From: Lepus europaeus
Taxonomy: Eukaryota > Chordata > Mammalia > Lagomorpha > Leporidae
DNA: 64,000 nucleotides
Assembly (NCBI RefSeq): GCF_033115175.1
Contig: NC_084845.1
Coordinates: 1,304,501-1,368,500 of the forward strand
Reading direction: 5' to 3'
In this document: piece after piece, positions 1 to 10,323 of the stretch
How positions within the stretch are numbered: the first letter of the stretch is position 1
Layout of the letters: each line of letters starts with the position of its first letter
Notes under the pieces: generated by a model
Told to the model about the DNA's origin: nothing
The model's database searches: none
What the model saw: the letters and a program-made list of their open reading frames with translations, nothing else
Translations under genes and position numbers: made by a program

Positions 1-768
1 CATCCACATGTGCAAAACAGAAGAGAGCGAATAAAAGGAACAAAAGGAGCTCACAAGGATCAAAATGGTGCGTGTGGCTCTGGCCTCATGGGAGGGTCTG
101 GGGGAGAGGCTGTTGTGAATGTATTGAACTTGCTGCTTGTGCCTGTATAGGACAATAACCATAGAGCCACTAGCCCATACCATGAGTCCTAAACACAGAA
201 AGTCAATTGTGAGGAACAGGAATACAACTAGAAACTTTAGATATCTGTCTGGGCTGAGGGAGGAACAGTATCCATAATTTATTTTTACACTTAAATTTTT
301 GCTATTCATTGGACCAATCATTTTGATAGGAACAAAGATATTTAGCAACAGATGAAGGATCCAGAAGAGGAAACAACAATAGCTAATGAACTTTGGGGAT
401 CTCATTCTGAGTTCTAGCCACCTAGAGAAATTGGGGCAAAGCTTGGCGGCCTGGAAGCCACCCAGGAGACAGGTAGTGCTGAGGGAAACCCCTCTAGCCA
501 CCCTGTGTAAATAAAAGAGAAGTTTACATGCTGCCTCCTCTAGGAAATAAGTCAGCCCAAAAGCTGCCATTGCCTGAGGGATCCCTCTAGCAAAAAGCAC
601 AAAGGAATTGGCTAAGACCAGGTGGTTGAGAATGCTGTCTGTAGGTCTCACCTTATGCCCAGTGAGCAAAGTGAAGGTATAGAGACAAAGGAGGGAGGAG
701 TTTCCAATGATTCCCACTCCCATCTGTGTAAGGAAGATAATTCCTATTTGCAGCTTGGCAGAAGCCAT
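1..768 (-). CDS. Vomeronasal type-1 receptor (V1R), 5' part, runs off the window
   Basis: Translated on the minus strand from the ATG at 768, this gives 256 codons without a stop, ending exactly at the window edge. The protein opens MASAKLQIGIIFLTQ. It carries V1R signatures in order: TM1; TM2 with HLVLANSFVLFARGIPQ; a TM3 region with CKLLFYLHRVARGVS and TTCLL; a basic loop before TM4; an extracellular loop with an NLS glycosylation site and YGYCS; TM5; and TM6. V1Rs are usually 300-315 residues from one coding exon, so about 50 residues including TM7 lie outside. V1Rs are seven-helix GPCRs on vomeronasal sensory neurons that couple to Gi2 and detect pheromone-like ligands. The run of open codons suggests a working gene, but the missing end could hide a break. 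The start matches the usual V1R start and there is no coding exon to join upstream. Confidence 0.9.
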   Translation of the reverse strand, partial: MASAKLQIGIIFLTQMGVGIIGNSSLLCLYTFTLLTGHKVRPTDSILNHLVLANSFVLFARGIPQAMAAFGLTYFLEEAACKLLFYLHRVARGVSLSTTCLLGGFQAAKLCPNFSRWLELRMRSPKFISYCCFLFWILHLLLNIFVPIKMIGPMNSKNLSVKINYGYCSSLSPDRYLKFLVVFLFLTIDFLCLGLMVWASGSMVIVLYRHKQQVQYIHNSLSPRPSHEARATRTILILVSSFCSFYSLSSVLHMWM

Positions 769-2830
769 CACATGAATACGTTTGGTATATTAAATTTAAT
801 TGGAGCCAAAAGAATTAGTAGTTCAGCAAACAAAAAAAGGAATATCTTTCCATTACTAAACCTAACATATAATTTTTCAGTTTACATAGACCTTTAGTAT
901 GTGTTTTTACAGGTAGGAATCTACAGAAACATGGAGAATGCCTTACGGTCTATATGCCCAAAATAGTTTTCTGTACCTGTAATTGAGTGAGGAAGATCTC
1001 TACACTGATACACAGTTACCAGCTGGACGTTTCTGACATGAAAAGCCAGTTACAGGTTGTGTATAGAATATGCTGAAGTTTTCTAAGTACATGGAAGAGT
1101 AAAATATATATGAACTGAATATATGTAGTATAGACTTTTAGAATGAAATCTTGTTATAGTAGTTTTATTTTTACAAATGTAAATATTTAGCGTAATTCTT
1201 AAATAGTAGTAAACCAAATTAAATATTTTACAAGTGTAAAACTCAAAAGTTACAAAGATAAATACCAGGTGGTAGTCTCCTAAGAAAATTAAATACTTCA
1301 ATTGAATCAAAAATAATAATTTTATTATTTACTATAATCCTAGTGGAATATATTAAAAGAAAACTCTGTAAAGAAATCTTAAACTTCACTTATGTATTTT
1401 ACTAAAGTATTGATGTGGTGTTTTTGAAGCAAATGCATTCATGTAAGTGGATAATAAGACTTGTTATTTAATAGAAATTAAGTGCAAATATAAAACTAAA
1501 TAATTCTAATCTAAAGATTTATTTGATAATAGTAGTCAATATCAACTCATAGTATTTAATTGTAAGTGCATATATATTTTTTCTTTCTCTTTATATTAAA
1601 AAACTAAAAACTATGGGCCACCATTTAAGAATGTCTAATTCTAATACCCAATTTTTTTATTCTTTTGACAGTTTCTCAGTATAAGAGTGTAGATTACCCT
1701 GGGCTGGGGGGAGACTTTTTTTTTAAAGCTTATTTCAGATCTGGAGCAGGACATTTCCAAGATTCTTTGGAAACATTTGATCAAATAAAGGAAGCAAGGA
1801 AAGTGTTGGAGTGCTGTGTTGACTTTCAGAAGTTGTGGGATCACAGGATTCCACCTGAAGAAATTACCTTTGCCCAATTTTGGTGCAATGATAATTCCAA
1901 AAGATTGACACAGATAAATCAAATGTATGTGAGGGAGTGATAAAAAATAGCTACTAAGGTTAATGATGAACAGTTAATGTTAGAAAACAGCTCAAGATGA
2001 AAACTGATACAGGGAAAACACCAAACATTTCTCCTACCACTGGCTGTACAGATTGTATTTATCAGCAAGAAACTCTGTGCAAGCACAGAAGCTGGTCTGT
2101 TTTGATGATAACCTGGAAAAGTCACATAAAACAATTGTCTATCCTGAGTAAGGATACGAGATACAACATAAAATAATGAAACAACAAATCCAATGACATA
2201 GGAAATCTCCTCACGGTAACAACTCTGTGTTTCAGATGCACTGATATTTGGGTATCGGGTGATGAAGGTTGCGAAGGTGTTTTCAAATTAGGAAAGAACA
2301 AAACTTGCACCGGAGAGCAGCCTATTGAGTCGTCGACTGCTTGGCAGGGTCATTTCAACAAGGTGGATGAAGATGTGAGATTGATTTCAATGTCTCTGAT
2401 TGAGAACTGAAATTCACTTGAGAAACACTCTGGAGAACACAGGAAATGTTATTGGAATCAATAATGTAATTTAGAATAGTCACAAATAGCCATGTTTTTC
2501 CTTTATATAGACAATAGTCTGCTTAAGTAATTTACTGAAAAACAAGTGAAATTTGGGAAACATTACAATTAAGTAATAAAAGGAAACTAATGGGGTTCAT
2601 TTTAAATAATAGCAAAGAAAGCTGTTGTCCTAGATCCCAGTATTAACAATCCAATGCAAACTGATAGATATATTATTGAATAAAATTCCAATGAAAATGT
2701 TAACATTCCTGAAGTTCCTCTAATATCAAAACTAACATATTTCTTGAAAATCCAGTTTAATGAAAAGAATTTACCATACCTTTTGTAAAATATAATCATA
2801 ACTACAATTTGTTATTTAAAAAAATGGATA
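769..2830. other. AT-rich intergenic stretch upstream of the V1R
   Basis: No recognised repeat or gene. V1R 5' untranslated exons and promoter would be expected on this side, but no splice donor/acceptor pair could be assigned. It contains one short unidentified open frame, listed separately. Confidence 0.5.
1665..1940 (+). other. Unidentified 91-codon open frame, protein-like composition
   Basis: The frame has a soluble, mixed-charge composition, with segments such as DSLETFDQIKEARKVLE and PPEEITFAQFW, unlike the low-complexity shadows seen elsewhere. It sits in AT-rich DNA. A polypyrimidine stretch ending in ACAG lies just upstream, so it could be a stray exon or a piece of a processed pseudogene. 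I do not recognise the family, and no partner exon or polyadenylation signal was found. It may be chance. Confidence 0.2.
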
Positions 2831-3104
2831 GGGACCAGTGTAGCAGGTAAAGCCACTGCCGACATCCTGTCTGGACGCTGCTTTGAGTCCCAGCTGTTCC
2901 ACTTCGATCCAGCTCTCTGCTGTGGCCTGGGAAAGCAGTTGAAGATGGCCTAAGACCTTGGACTCCTGCACCAACATGGGAGACCAGGAAGAAGCTCCTG
3001 GCTCCTGGCTTTGGATCGGCGCAGCTCCAACCACTGTGGCCATCTGGGGAGCAAACCAACAATAGAAGACCTCTTTCAATTTCTTTCTCTCTCCCTCTCT
3101 CTCT

Positions 3105-3140
<36 letters not shown>

Positions 3141-3199
3141 CTGCCTCTTTGTAACTCTGCCTTTCAAATAAAATAAAATAAAATCTTTAAAAAAAATTG
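2831..3199 (+). mobile_element. C-repeat SINE, type 1
   Basis: Full-length copy from the tRNA-like head to an (AAAAT)n/A-rich tail, with an expanded CT run before the tail. The reverse strand of the CT run produces spurious arginine/glutamate-rich frames. Confidence 0.9.
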
Positions 3200-3446
3200 G
3201 AATAAGGCAAGGAGCTTGAACATGACCTATTTTTGTAGATATTTGCATCAAAGTTTATCAGAAATTGTAGCTGTGAATTACAAATTAATTGAGAAAAAGG
3301 ATTTATTTAATATAGTGTTAAAATATGTGGAGATTTAGTTAATACTTCAGAGGTACATTTATAGCTTTAGTCATAGAAAAAAGCAAATAAACATTTGTTG
3401 TAAATATAAGGAATGTCAAATTTCTTGCATAAAAATACTGCAGGGT

Positions 3447-3760
3447 GGGGCCAGCACTGTGGCACAGTAGGTTAATCCTCCACCTGCTGTGCCGGCATCC
3501 CATATGGGTGCCATTTCAAGTCCCAGCTGCTCCACTTCCTATCCAGATCTCTGCTATGGCCTGGAAATGCAGTAGAAGATGGCCCAAGTCCTTGGACCCC
3601 TGCACCCGCATGGGAGACCCAGAAGAAGTGCCTGGCTCCTGGCTTCAGATCATCACAGCTCAGGCTGTTGCGGCCATTGGGGAGTGAACCAACAGACAGA
3701 ACTTTCTCTCTGTCTCTCCCTCTCACTGTCTGTAACTCTACCTCTCAAATAAAAAAAAAA
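3447..3760 (+). mobile_element. C-repeat SINE, type 1, with perfect target duplication
   Basis: Full-length copy flanked by a perfect 16-bp duplication, AAAAATACTGCAGGGT, at 3431-3446 and 3756-3771. The right copy overlaps the A tail. Confidence 0.92.
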
Positions 3761-3889
3761 TACTGCAGGGTATTTTTCATAATTTTGCCTGAGTGAAGTA
3801 TTACTAAGTATGTATCAAATCTGAGGCCTCAAAATATTGTCTCAAAACATTTTTGTTTATTTGTATTCATGAAACTTTTAATTAAAAAT

Positions 3890-4179
3890 TTTCTCTCTTC
3901 CCACCCTCTCTTTCTTTCTCTTTCCACCTCTCTGTCTCTCCCTCTCTGTGTGTTTGTCTTTTTCCTCCCCCAGCTCCTTCCTACCTGCTTGATTTAACCC
4001 CCTTTTGGATACTTTGGCTCCCTTCCCAGTGATCTCCTTATGGGATATTGCCATTTTGTCTCTCTAGGACCACTGGATATAATGAACTTGTGACACCACC
4101 TGTGTGCTGTCTTGTGGCTGCACCTGAATGACCAGACTGTGAAACAAAATACAAAGCACCTGCAACTTAATAGTTTCTT
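3890..4179. other. Pyrimidine-rich stretch, otherwise unidentified
   Basis: A CT-rich tract of about 80 bases is followed by unique-looking DNA. No gene signal is seen. Confidence 0.5.
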
Positions 4180-4225
4180 TTAAAAGATTTATTTATTTTA
4201 TTATTTGAAAGGCAGAATTACAGAG

Positions 4226-4264
<39 letters not shown>

Positions 4265-4521
4265 CTTCCATCTATTGGTTCTCTCCCCAGATGGCTGCAA
4301 TGGCCAGAGCTGGTCAACCTGAGGCCAGGAGCCAGGAACTTCTTCTGGGTCTCCCACGTGGGTGCAGGGGCCCAAGGATTTGGGCCATCTTCCACTGCTT
4401 TTCCAGGCCATAGCAGAGAGCTGGACCAGAAGTGGAGCAGCTGGGACTCAAACCAGTGCCCATATTGGATTCTGGCACTGCAGGCAGCGGCTTTACCAGC
4501 TATGCCATAGTGCCGGCCCCA
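4180..4521 (-). mobile_element. C-repeat SINE, type 1
   Basis: Reverse-oriented full copy, with the tail on the left as TTTAAAAGATTTATTT and a (GA)n run after it, ending at the GCCGGCCCC head. Imperfect flanking repeats around TTAATAGTTT suggest its target duplication. Confidence 0.9.
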
Positions 4522-4552
4522 AATTAATAGTTTTTTTAAAACAATTTAGAGA

Positions 4553-4882
4553 GGCCAGCGCCGTGGCTTAACAGGCTAATCCTCCGCCTTGCGGCGCCGG
4601 CACACCAGGTTCTAGTCCCGGTCAGGGCACCGGATTCTATCCCAGTTGCCCCTCTTCCAGGCCAGCTCTCTGCTATGGCCCAGGAAGGCAGTGGAGGATG
4701 ACCCAAGTGCTTGGGCCCTACACCCACATGGGAGACCGGGAGAGGCGCCTGGCTCCTGGCTTCGGATCAGCACAATGCGCCAGCTGCAGTGGCCACTGGA
4801 GGGTGAGCCAACGGCAAAAAGGAAGACCTTTCTCTCTGTCTCTCTCTCACTATCCACTCTGCCTGTCCAAAAAAAAAAAAAA
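4553..4882 (+). mobile_element. C-repeat SINE, type 2
   Basis: GCCAGCGCCGTGGCTTAAC head and CTGCCTGTCC-A(n) tail. AATTTAGAGA before it and AATTTTTAGAGA after it are a likely target duplication. Confidence 0.9.
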
Positions 4883-4972
4883 TTTTTAGAGAGCCAAATA
4901 TATACAATTTGTGTATCTTTTCTAATCTTGTTTTCCAGAAAGCTCATGTAACCTTGTAAAAACAATACAATC

Positions 4973-5295
4973 AGCTGGTGCCATGGCTCACTTGGCTAAT
5001 CCTCCACCTGCAGCGCCAGCACCCTGGGTTCTAGTCCCGGTTGGGGTGCCGGTTCTGCCCCGGTTGCTCCTCTTCCAGCCCAGCTCTCTGCTGTGGCCCG
5101 GGAAGGCAGTGGAGGATGACCCAAGTGCTTGGGCCCTACACCCGCATGGGAGACCAGGAGGAAGCACCTGGCTTCTGGCTTCAGATCGGCGCAGCACGCC
5201 GGCAGTAGCGGCCATTTGTGGGGTGAACCAACGGAAGGAAGACCTTTCTCTCTCGCTCTCTCCACTGTCTAACTCTGCCTGTAAAAAAAAAAATA
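4973..5295 (+). mobile_element. C-repeat SINE, type 2
   Basis: Full copy with a short A tail. AATACAAT lies on both sides. A stub of another SINE head, GAGCTGGCATTGTGATGTAG, follows at 5301-5332 with no body. Confidence 0.88.
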
Positions 5296-5334
5296 CAATT
5301 GGGAGCTGGCATTGTGATGTAGCAGGTTAAGCTA

Positions 5335-6407
5335 GAAGCCATAGCTCTGAAGAGAGAGTAGAGCAGTGAGGCAGCCATAGAGCACAGAAAGAATTTAGTA
5401 TGTATCGGCTGTTCTCAGAAAGAATCATTCCTCATTATATGCAGAAATACGTTTGTAGTGAGTTTCAGAAAACCTATTCATAACATATTACATATAATTA
5501 GTTATATAATTCTTCTGTAAATCTGACACGTATCAGAAAATAAATGGACACTTACCAAGTGGCACTTGTGGTGGGGACAGTGGGTGGTAGGTATAGAAGT
5601 GGAATGCGGGCATGCGAGTCTGAGATATAAGTTTGTGAGTCCATGAGCTCATGTCCTTTTGGGAAAGTGATTATCATTTCACCTGTAAGTAAAGTGACAA
5701 TATCTGCCTAGGGAGTTGAGATTATCTTTGAAAAACACTTATACATCAAGCAAATTACTGAAATCAATTAATAACGAATTATAAATTTTTTACCAATTGC
5801 AGAAGCAGCAGGGGAACAACTTACCCGAGACACATCAAAAAATAAACTTCGGAGGAATACTGAGCCAGTAAGAAAAACATTGTGATCTAACAAGTGAGGA
5901 TAACGACTGAGCACACTCTTATCCAGGATTATTAATCTTTTAAAATTCATCTTAAAATAGGATTCCTTTCTATCCCTGAGTTCACAGAGGGCATTGAAAT
6001 TGAAGGGAGATCAGTAAGCAACAACATTTGGGTGTCTCAAATGAACAGAAATCTGTGGTGTCACTCTCATTAAGTATTCTCCAAAACATTTCTTGGAGGT
6101 CCTTATGTTGGTGGGACACTTTGGTAGCTACATTACACCACTGATGTATAAAACATGGAACCTAACTCCTAGGGAAAGAGAAAAATATATTAAAACCACC
6201 TTATTAAATTATTTGGTGTACCAGAAAAGTTAAACATCATTGTCGACAAGTTCATGAGACGAGGAAAGTTAGCAACATTAAGTAGGATATATAGAAGAGT
6301 CATAGGGAAAATGACACTTAGGCAAACATTTTAAAGATCTGAGATGGAAGGTATGATTGATTTTTCCAATTAAAACTTTCAATATTCATATTTTTCCTAG
6401 CATTACA
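5335..6407. other. Intergenic, nothing recognised
   Basis: AT-rich sequence without a recognisable repeat head, tail or coding similarity. The short minus frame near 5768-5950 has no supporting feature. Confidence 0.5.
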
Positions 6408-6524
6408 AGGGTTATTCAAAAAGTTCATGGATATACATATTAAAAAAAGTGATGTGTGTTTCTTATTTTTCACCAGAATAAACATATATTAATTACATTT
6501 CTATGAACTTTTTGAAATATCCCC
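6408..6524. mobile_element. Small palindromic element, likely MITE of mariner type
   Basis: GGGTTATTCAAAAAGTTCATGG near the left end is nearly the reverse complement of the right end, CTATGAACTTTTTGAAATATCCCC. About 70 AT-rich bases lie between, with no coding capacity. Short size, terminal inverted repeats and an AT-rich core are typical of non-autonomous DNA transposons. The family is assigned only tentatively. Confidence 0.5.
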
Positions 6525-6949
6525 ATCTCATGATATATCTTGTATCTATCATTACATGATAATGGTAGTGATAAATAGTAGTGAAAAGAATGCAAATCTG
6601 CCTTTTGCCCTTCTTACAAGAAAAATATTGTAGTATTAGATTACTGGATATGATCTCATATAGGTTTTTGTAGATAATATTTACTTTTGGGCAATTCTTC
6701 CTTTTCCTAGCATTTTTCTTCAGGATGAGATGAAATTATACTCAAATATTTTAAAACCTCTGTAGGAAATTTTTTGTGGTGTTTCAGCTAAAGTACTGAA
6801 ATATATGGGTTGCACTGCAACCTCATCTTGATGCAATTTTAAACTTTAAGAAAAGATGCAAGAAAAGAAAATGGAGGGTGTACTTTAACTGGATTATATC
6901 TTCGTACTTCCCTCTCCTCAATCTCCTTTACCTACCTTCCCTTTATTTG
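6525..6949. other. Intergenic, nothing recognised
   Basis: AT-rich DNA without identifiable genes or repeats. Confidence 0.4.
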
Positions 6950-7145
6950 ATGTTCTATCTTTGAATGTTTTGAAGAATGCTGGTCAATTATTATTTACAT
7001 TTTAGTTTTAGATTCACAGCAAAATTGAGCAGAAGATACAAATCTCACAAATACCCCTCCCTCCAGCCACACACAATTTCCCTGCTATCAACATCTGCCA
7101 CCAAAGTGGTGCATTTATTATAACTAGTGTACCTACATAAAGACA
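6950..7145 (-). mobile_element. Old L1 3' fragment (L1M class)
   Basis: The plus-strand text resembles the reverse complement of the 3' untranslated part of mammalian-wide L1M elements, including AGATTCACAGCAAAATTGAG and AACTAGTGTACCTACAT-like segments. Recognised from memory; the subfamily is not resolved. Confidence 0.5.
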
Positions 7146-7151
7146 TTGTCA

Positions 7152-7395
7152 GGGCAGCACTATGGCATAGTGGGTAAAGCCGGCATCTCATATGGCCGCC
7201 AGTTCAAGTACTTCTGATCCAGCTCCCTGCTAATGCGCCTGCGAAAGCAGTGGAGATTGGTCCCTACACCCACATGGGAGAGCAGGAAGAGGTTCCAGAT
7301 TCCTGGCTTCAGATCCATTGTGGATTGAAGTTTCTCTCTCTCTCTCTCTCTCTCTCTAACTGCGCCTTTCAAATAAATCTTTAAAAAATAAAAAA
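7152..7395 (+). mobile_element. C-repeat SINE, type 1, internally shortened
   Basis: Head, (CT)n and AAATAAATCTTTAAAA tail are present. Parts of the body are missing compared with neighbouring copies. Confidence 0.85.
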
Positions 7396-7452
7396 CTCTT
7401 TTTGCCCCCTGTCACCCAAAAATGTATTATTTCTAGTGAATAATTATGTGGA

Positions 7453-7785
7453 GGCTGGCTTTGTGGCATAGCAGGTTAATAATTGTGGCATAGCCTGCAA
7501 TGCCAGCATCTTATATGGGCACCTGTTCGAGTCCTGGCTGCTCCATTTCCCATCCAGCTCCCTGCTAACGTGACTGGGAAAGTAGCAAAGGACAGCCCAA
7601 GAGCTTGGACCCCGCACCCATGTGGGAGACCAGGAAGAAGCTCCTGGCTCTTGGCTTTGGACCAATCCCAGCTCTGACCATTGTGGCCATTTGTGGAGTG
7701 AACCAGTGGAAGGAAGAGCTCTTTCTTTGTCTCTCTCCCCCCTCTCTCTGTAATTCTGCCTTTTGAATAAAGAAATTTTATAAAG
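7453..7785 (+). mobile_element. C-repeat SINE, type 1
   Basis: Complete copy with a short duplication of the GTGGCATAGC segment inside the head and a diverged tail. Confidence 0.87.
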
Positions 7786-8203
7786 AGTATCTGAAGCCAT
7801 GTGTTAAATAAAATAAGTATGTGGAGCATATATTCATGTACTTAGTGCCATTTGAATATATAAGAATATATTTCATGTGTTGTATGAAAGAGAAGGTTAA
7901 CAATCCTCTTGACGAGGATGGACGAGGCCCTCATTCCTAACAACACACATATGATTAACGCATTGCCACCTACTTTATGGCATCTAACCACTGTTTTTAA
8001 AAAAAAAGGAAAAAATAATATATATGAATACGTTCTATTGTGAAGTACCATTTCAAATCTTTTGCAATTTTTAAATTACCTGATGTGTGCATATGTTCTT
8101 TATATAGTCTAGATAAACTAGACTATCAGATAGGAAAATTCTTTTTTTGCAGGCTTGGGTTAGTTTCTGATTAAGAATTTCTTTGGAAAAGCAAACTACT
8201 AAA

Positions 8204-8244
8204 TTTTTAAAAAAAAAACATTTATTTCTTTATTTGAAAGGAAG

Positions 8245-8290
<46 letters not shown>

Positions 8291-8505
8291 ATCTTCCATC
8301 CACTGGTTCACTCCCCAAACAGTTGCAACAGCTGGAGCTGGGTCAGGTCTCCCAAATGGGGACAGAAATATGAGCCATAATCTGCTGTTTCTCATGAGCC
8401 AGATTGGAAGCAGAGTAGCTGGAACCAGAGCTGGGATTCCAATATGGATATGGGTGTCCCAGGCAGTGGTTTAACCCACTATGTCATAGTGCCCACAATC
8501 AAACT
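8204..8505 (-). mobile_element. C-repeat SINE, type 1, with expanded (GA)n
   Basis: Reverse copy. Its (GA)n run extends for about 40 bases, and the body is diverged to the TTTAACCCACTATG head. Confidence 0.85.
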
Positions 8506-8639
8506 TTAAATTGTTGATGCTATCTAGCATAGCTATATTTTATGTTATAGTGAAGGTTTTAGAAAATAATTACCTAACCAAAATTACAGAAAAAGATTTC
8601 TACTATTTTTTTCTTGGGATGTCTTAAAGTTTTAACTAT

Positions 8640-9225
8640 TGCATTAAGTCTAAAATTCTTCTACTTTGTTATAGAGAAAGCCTTTTTCCATATGTGGATT
8701 ATTTTAACATGTTTTCATAGAAATTACTTGGCTTTTACAAAAAGTCCATGAATATATGTGCATGGGTCTATTTCTGGTCTTTCTATTTGGCACTCATAGT
8801 CTATTGTCCCAGGTTTTCACTAATGTCTCTTTCTGTCCATTTCAAAATCCAGTCAAGTAATGCCGTTGGATTTAGTTTTCATGTCTCTGTAGTCTCTCAA
8901 ATCTGTGACAGTTTCTGTTTTTCATTGACTTTTATGAACCTTAAATTGTTTTTAAAGCTTTTGAAAAGTACTGTTCAGGTAACTTGTAGAATATCCCTGC
9001 AACTGGGACATACACTTGCTCATGAATTGTTTGTGGTTATTCATATTTGGAAAGAATAGTCCAGAAGTGATGTCACCTTCCAAGTGTATCACTTTAAGGA
9101 GGCATGAGGTTGACATCTTATTACTAGTGCTATTAATCTTAATTCATTGTTCAAACAGGTATTTTCTGGGTTTGTACACTTTAAAGCTCCTATTTTCCTG
9201 TCTCATTAGGAAATATCATTAAGAA
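8640..9225 (-). mobile_element. Old L1 3' fragment (L1M class)
   Basis: Phrases typical of the reverse complement of L1M 3' regions occur in order (GTCTCTGTAGTCTCTCAAATCTG, TAGAATATCCCTGCAACT, CAGAAGTGATGTCACCTT). Highly diverged, with no open frame of interest. Confidence 0.45.
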
Positions 9226-9299
9226 ATGCACACAGATCATTCAAAATATTTAATAGTTCCAGAATCTGTTTTACTTTGGGGAGAAAAGATAATGGTAAA

Positions 9300-9568
9300 G
9301 GCTAATCCTCCACCTGTGGCACTGGCACCCCTGGTTCTAGTCCCGGTTGCTCTTCTTCCAGTCCAGCTCTCTGTTTTGGCCTGGGAAGGCAGTGGAGGAT
9401 GGCCCAAGTGCTTGGGCCCTGCACCTACATGGGAGACCGGGAGGAAGCACCTGGCTCCTGGCTTTGGATCGGCACAGTGTGCCGCCATAGTGGCCATTTG
9501 TGGGGGTGAACCAATGGAAAAAAGACCTCTCCCCCTCCCCCCCAACTGCCTGTCAAGAAAAAAAAAAG
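9300..9568 (+). mobile_element. C-repeat SINE, type 2, 5' truncated
   Basis: Starts inside the head at GGCTAATCCTCCACC and runs to CTGCCTGTC-A(n). Confidence 0.87.
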
Positions 9569-9581
9569 CCAGTGTATTTAT

Positions 9582-10323
9582 TAGGCAGGGATTCCCAAAG
9601 AAATAAATCAATAGTGTGTTTGTGTTTGTACGTGTGTATGTAGATGCTTATTTATTTCTTATAAGGAATTCGTTCATGCAACTATGGAAGGTAACATGTC
9701 TCAAGAACTGCTGATGGCATGTGGGCCAATGGAAAAGGTCCATTCTAAAGGCCAGTAGGCTCAAGAACCAGAAAGAGCTGTTGTTTCAATTTGAGTTCAT
9801 AGGAAGGTAGAAATCAAGGCGCTAGTTCAAAGTTGTCCTGTCTCTCAAGGGAGGAACAGCCTTTTCTGTTCTATTCAAGTCTTCAACTGACTGAATATTA
9901 GTGAGGGCATTCTGCTTTATACTATCTACTGATTCAAATGTTATCCAGAAACACCCTCAAAGACACCCAAAATATTTGACTGAATTTTTCTTTTTTTTTT
10001 TAAGATTTATTTATTTGAAAGAGTTACAGAGAGAGAAAGAAAGAGAGATCGATCTTCCATCTGCTAGTTCACTCCCCAAATGACAGCAACGACCAGGGCT
10101 AGGCCAGGCTGACACTAGGATCCAGGAGCTTCATCTGGGTCTCCCATGTGGGTTTCAGGGGCCCAAATGCTTGGGCCATCTTCTGCTGCTTTTTCTAGGC
10201 CATCAGCAGGGAGCTGGATCAAAAGTGGAGCAGCTGGGACTCATACAGGTGCCTATATGGGATGCTGACATGGAAGGCAGCGATTTTACCAGCTGACACA
10301 TAAAGCTAACCATCACAAATCCA
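9582..10323. mobile_element. Old dispersed repeat split by a SINE
   Basis: TTAGGCAGGGATTCCCAAAG at the left, the central TAAGGAATTCGTTCATGC and the right end CTGACACATAAAGCTAACCA match, in order, a dispersed repeat common in mammalian genomes that I recall but cannot name. The SINE at 9989-10292 interrupts it. Confidence 0.4.
9989..10292 (-). mobile_element. C-repeat SINE, type 1
   Basis: Reverse copy with poly-T/AAGATTTATTTATTTGAAAG at the left. It lies inside the older repeat. Confidence 0.87.

Noticed and set aside
2802-3251. Arginine/glutamate-rich minus frames over SINEs here and elsewhere
   Set aside because: Readings of the CT run and body of C-repeat SINEs.
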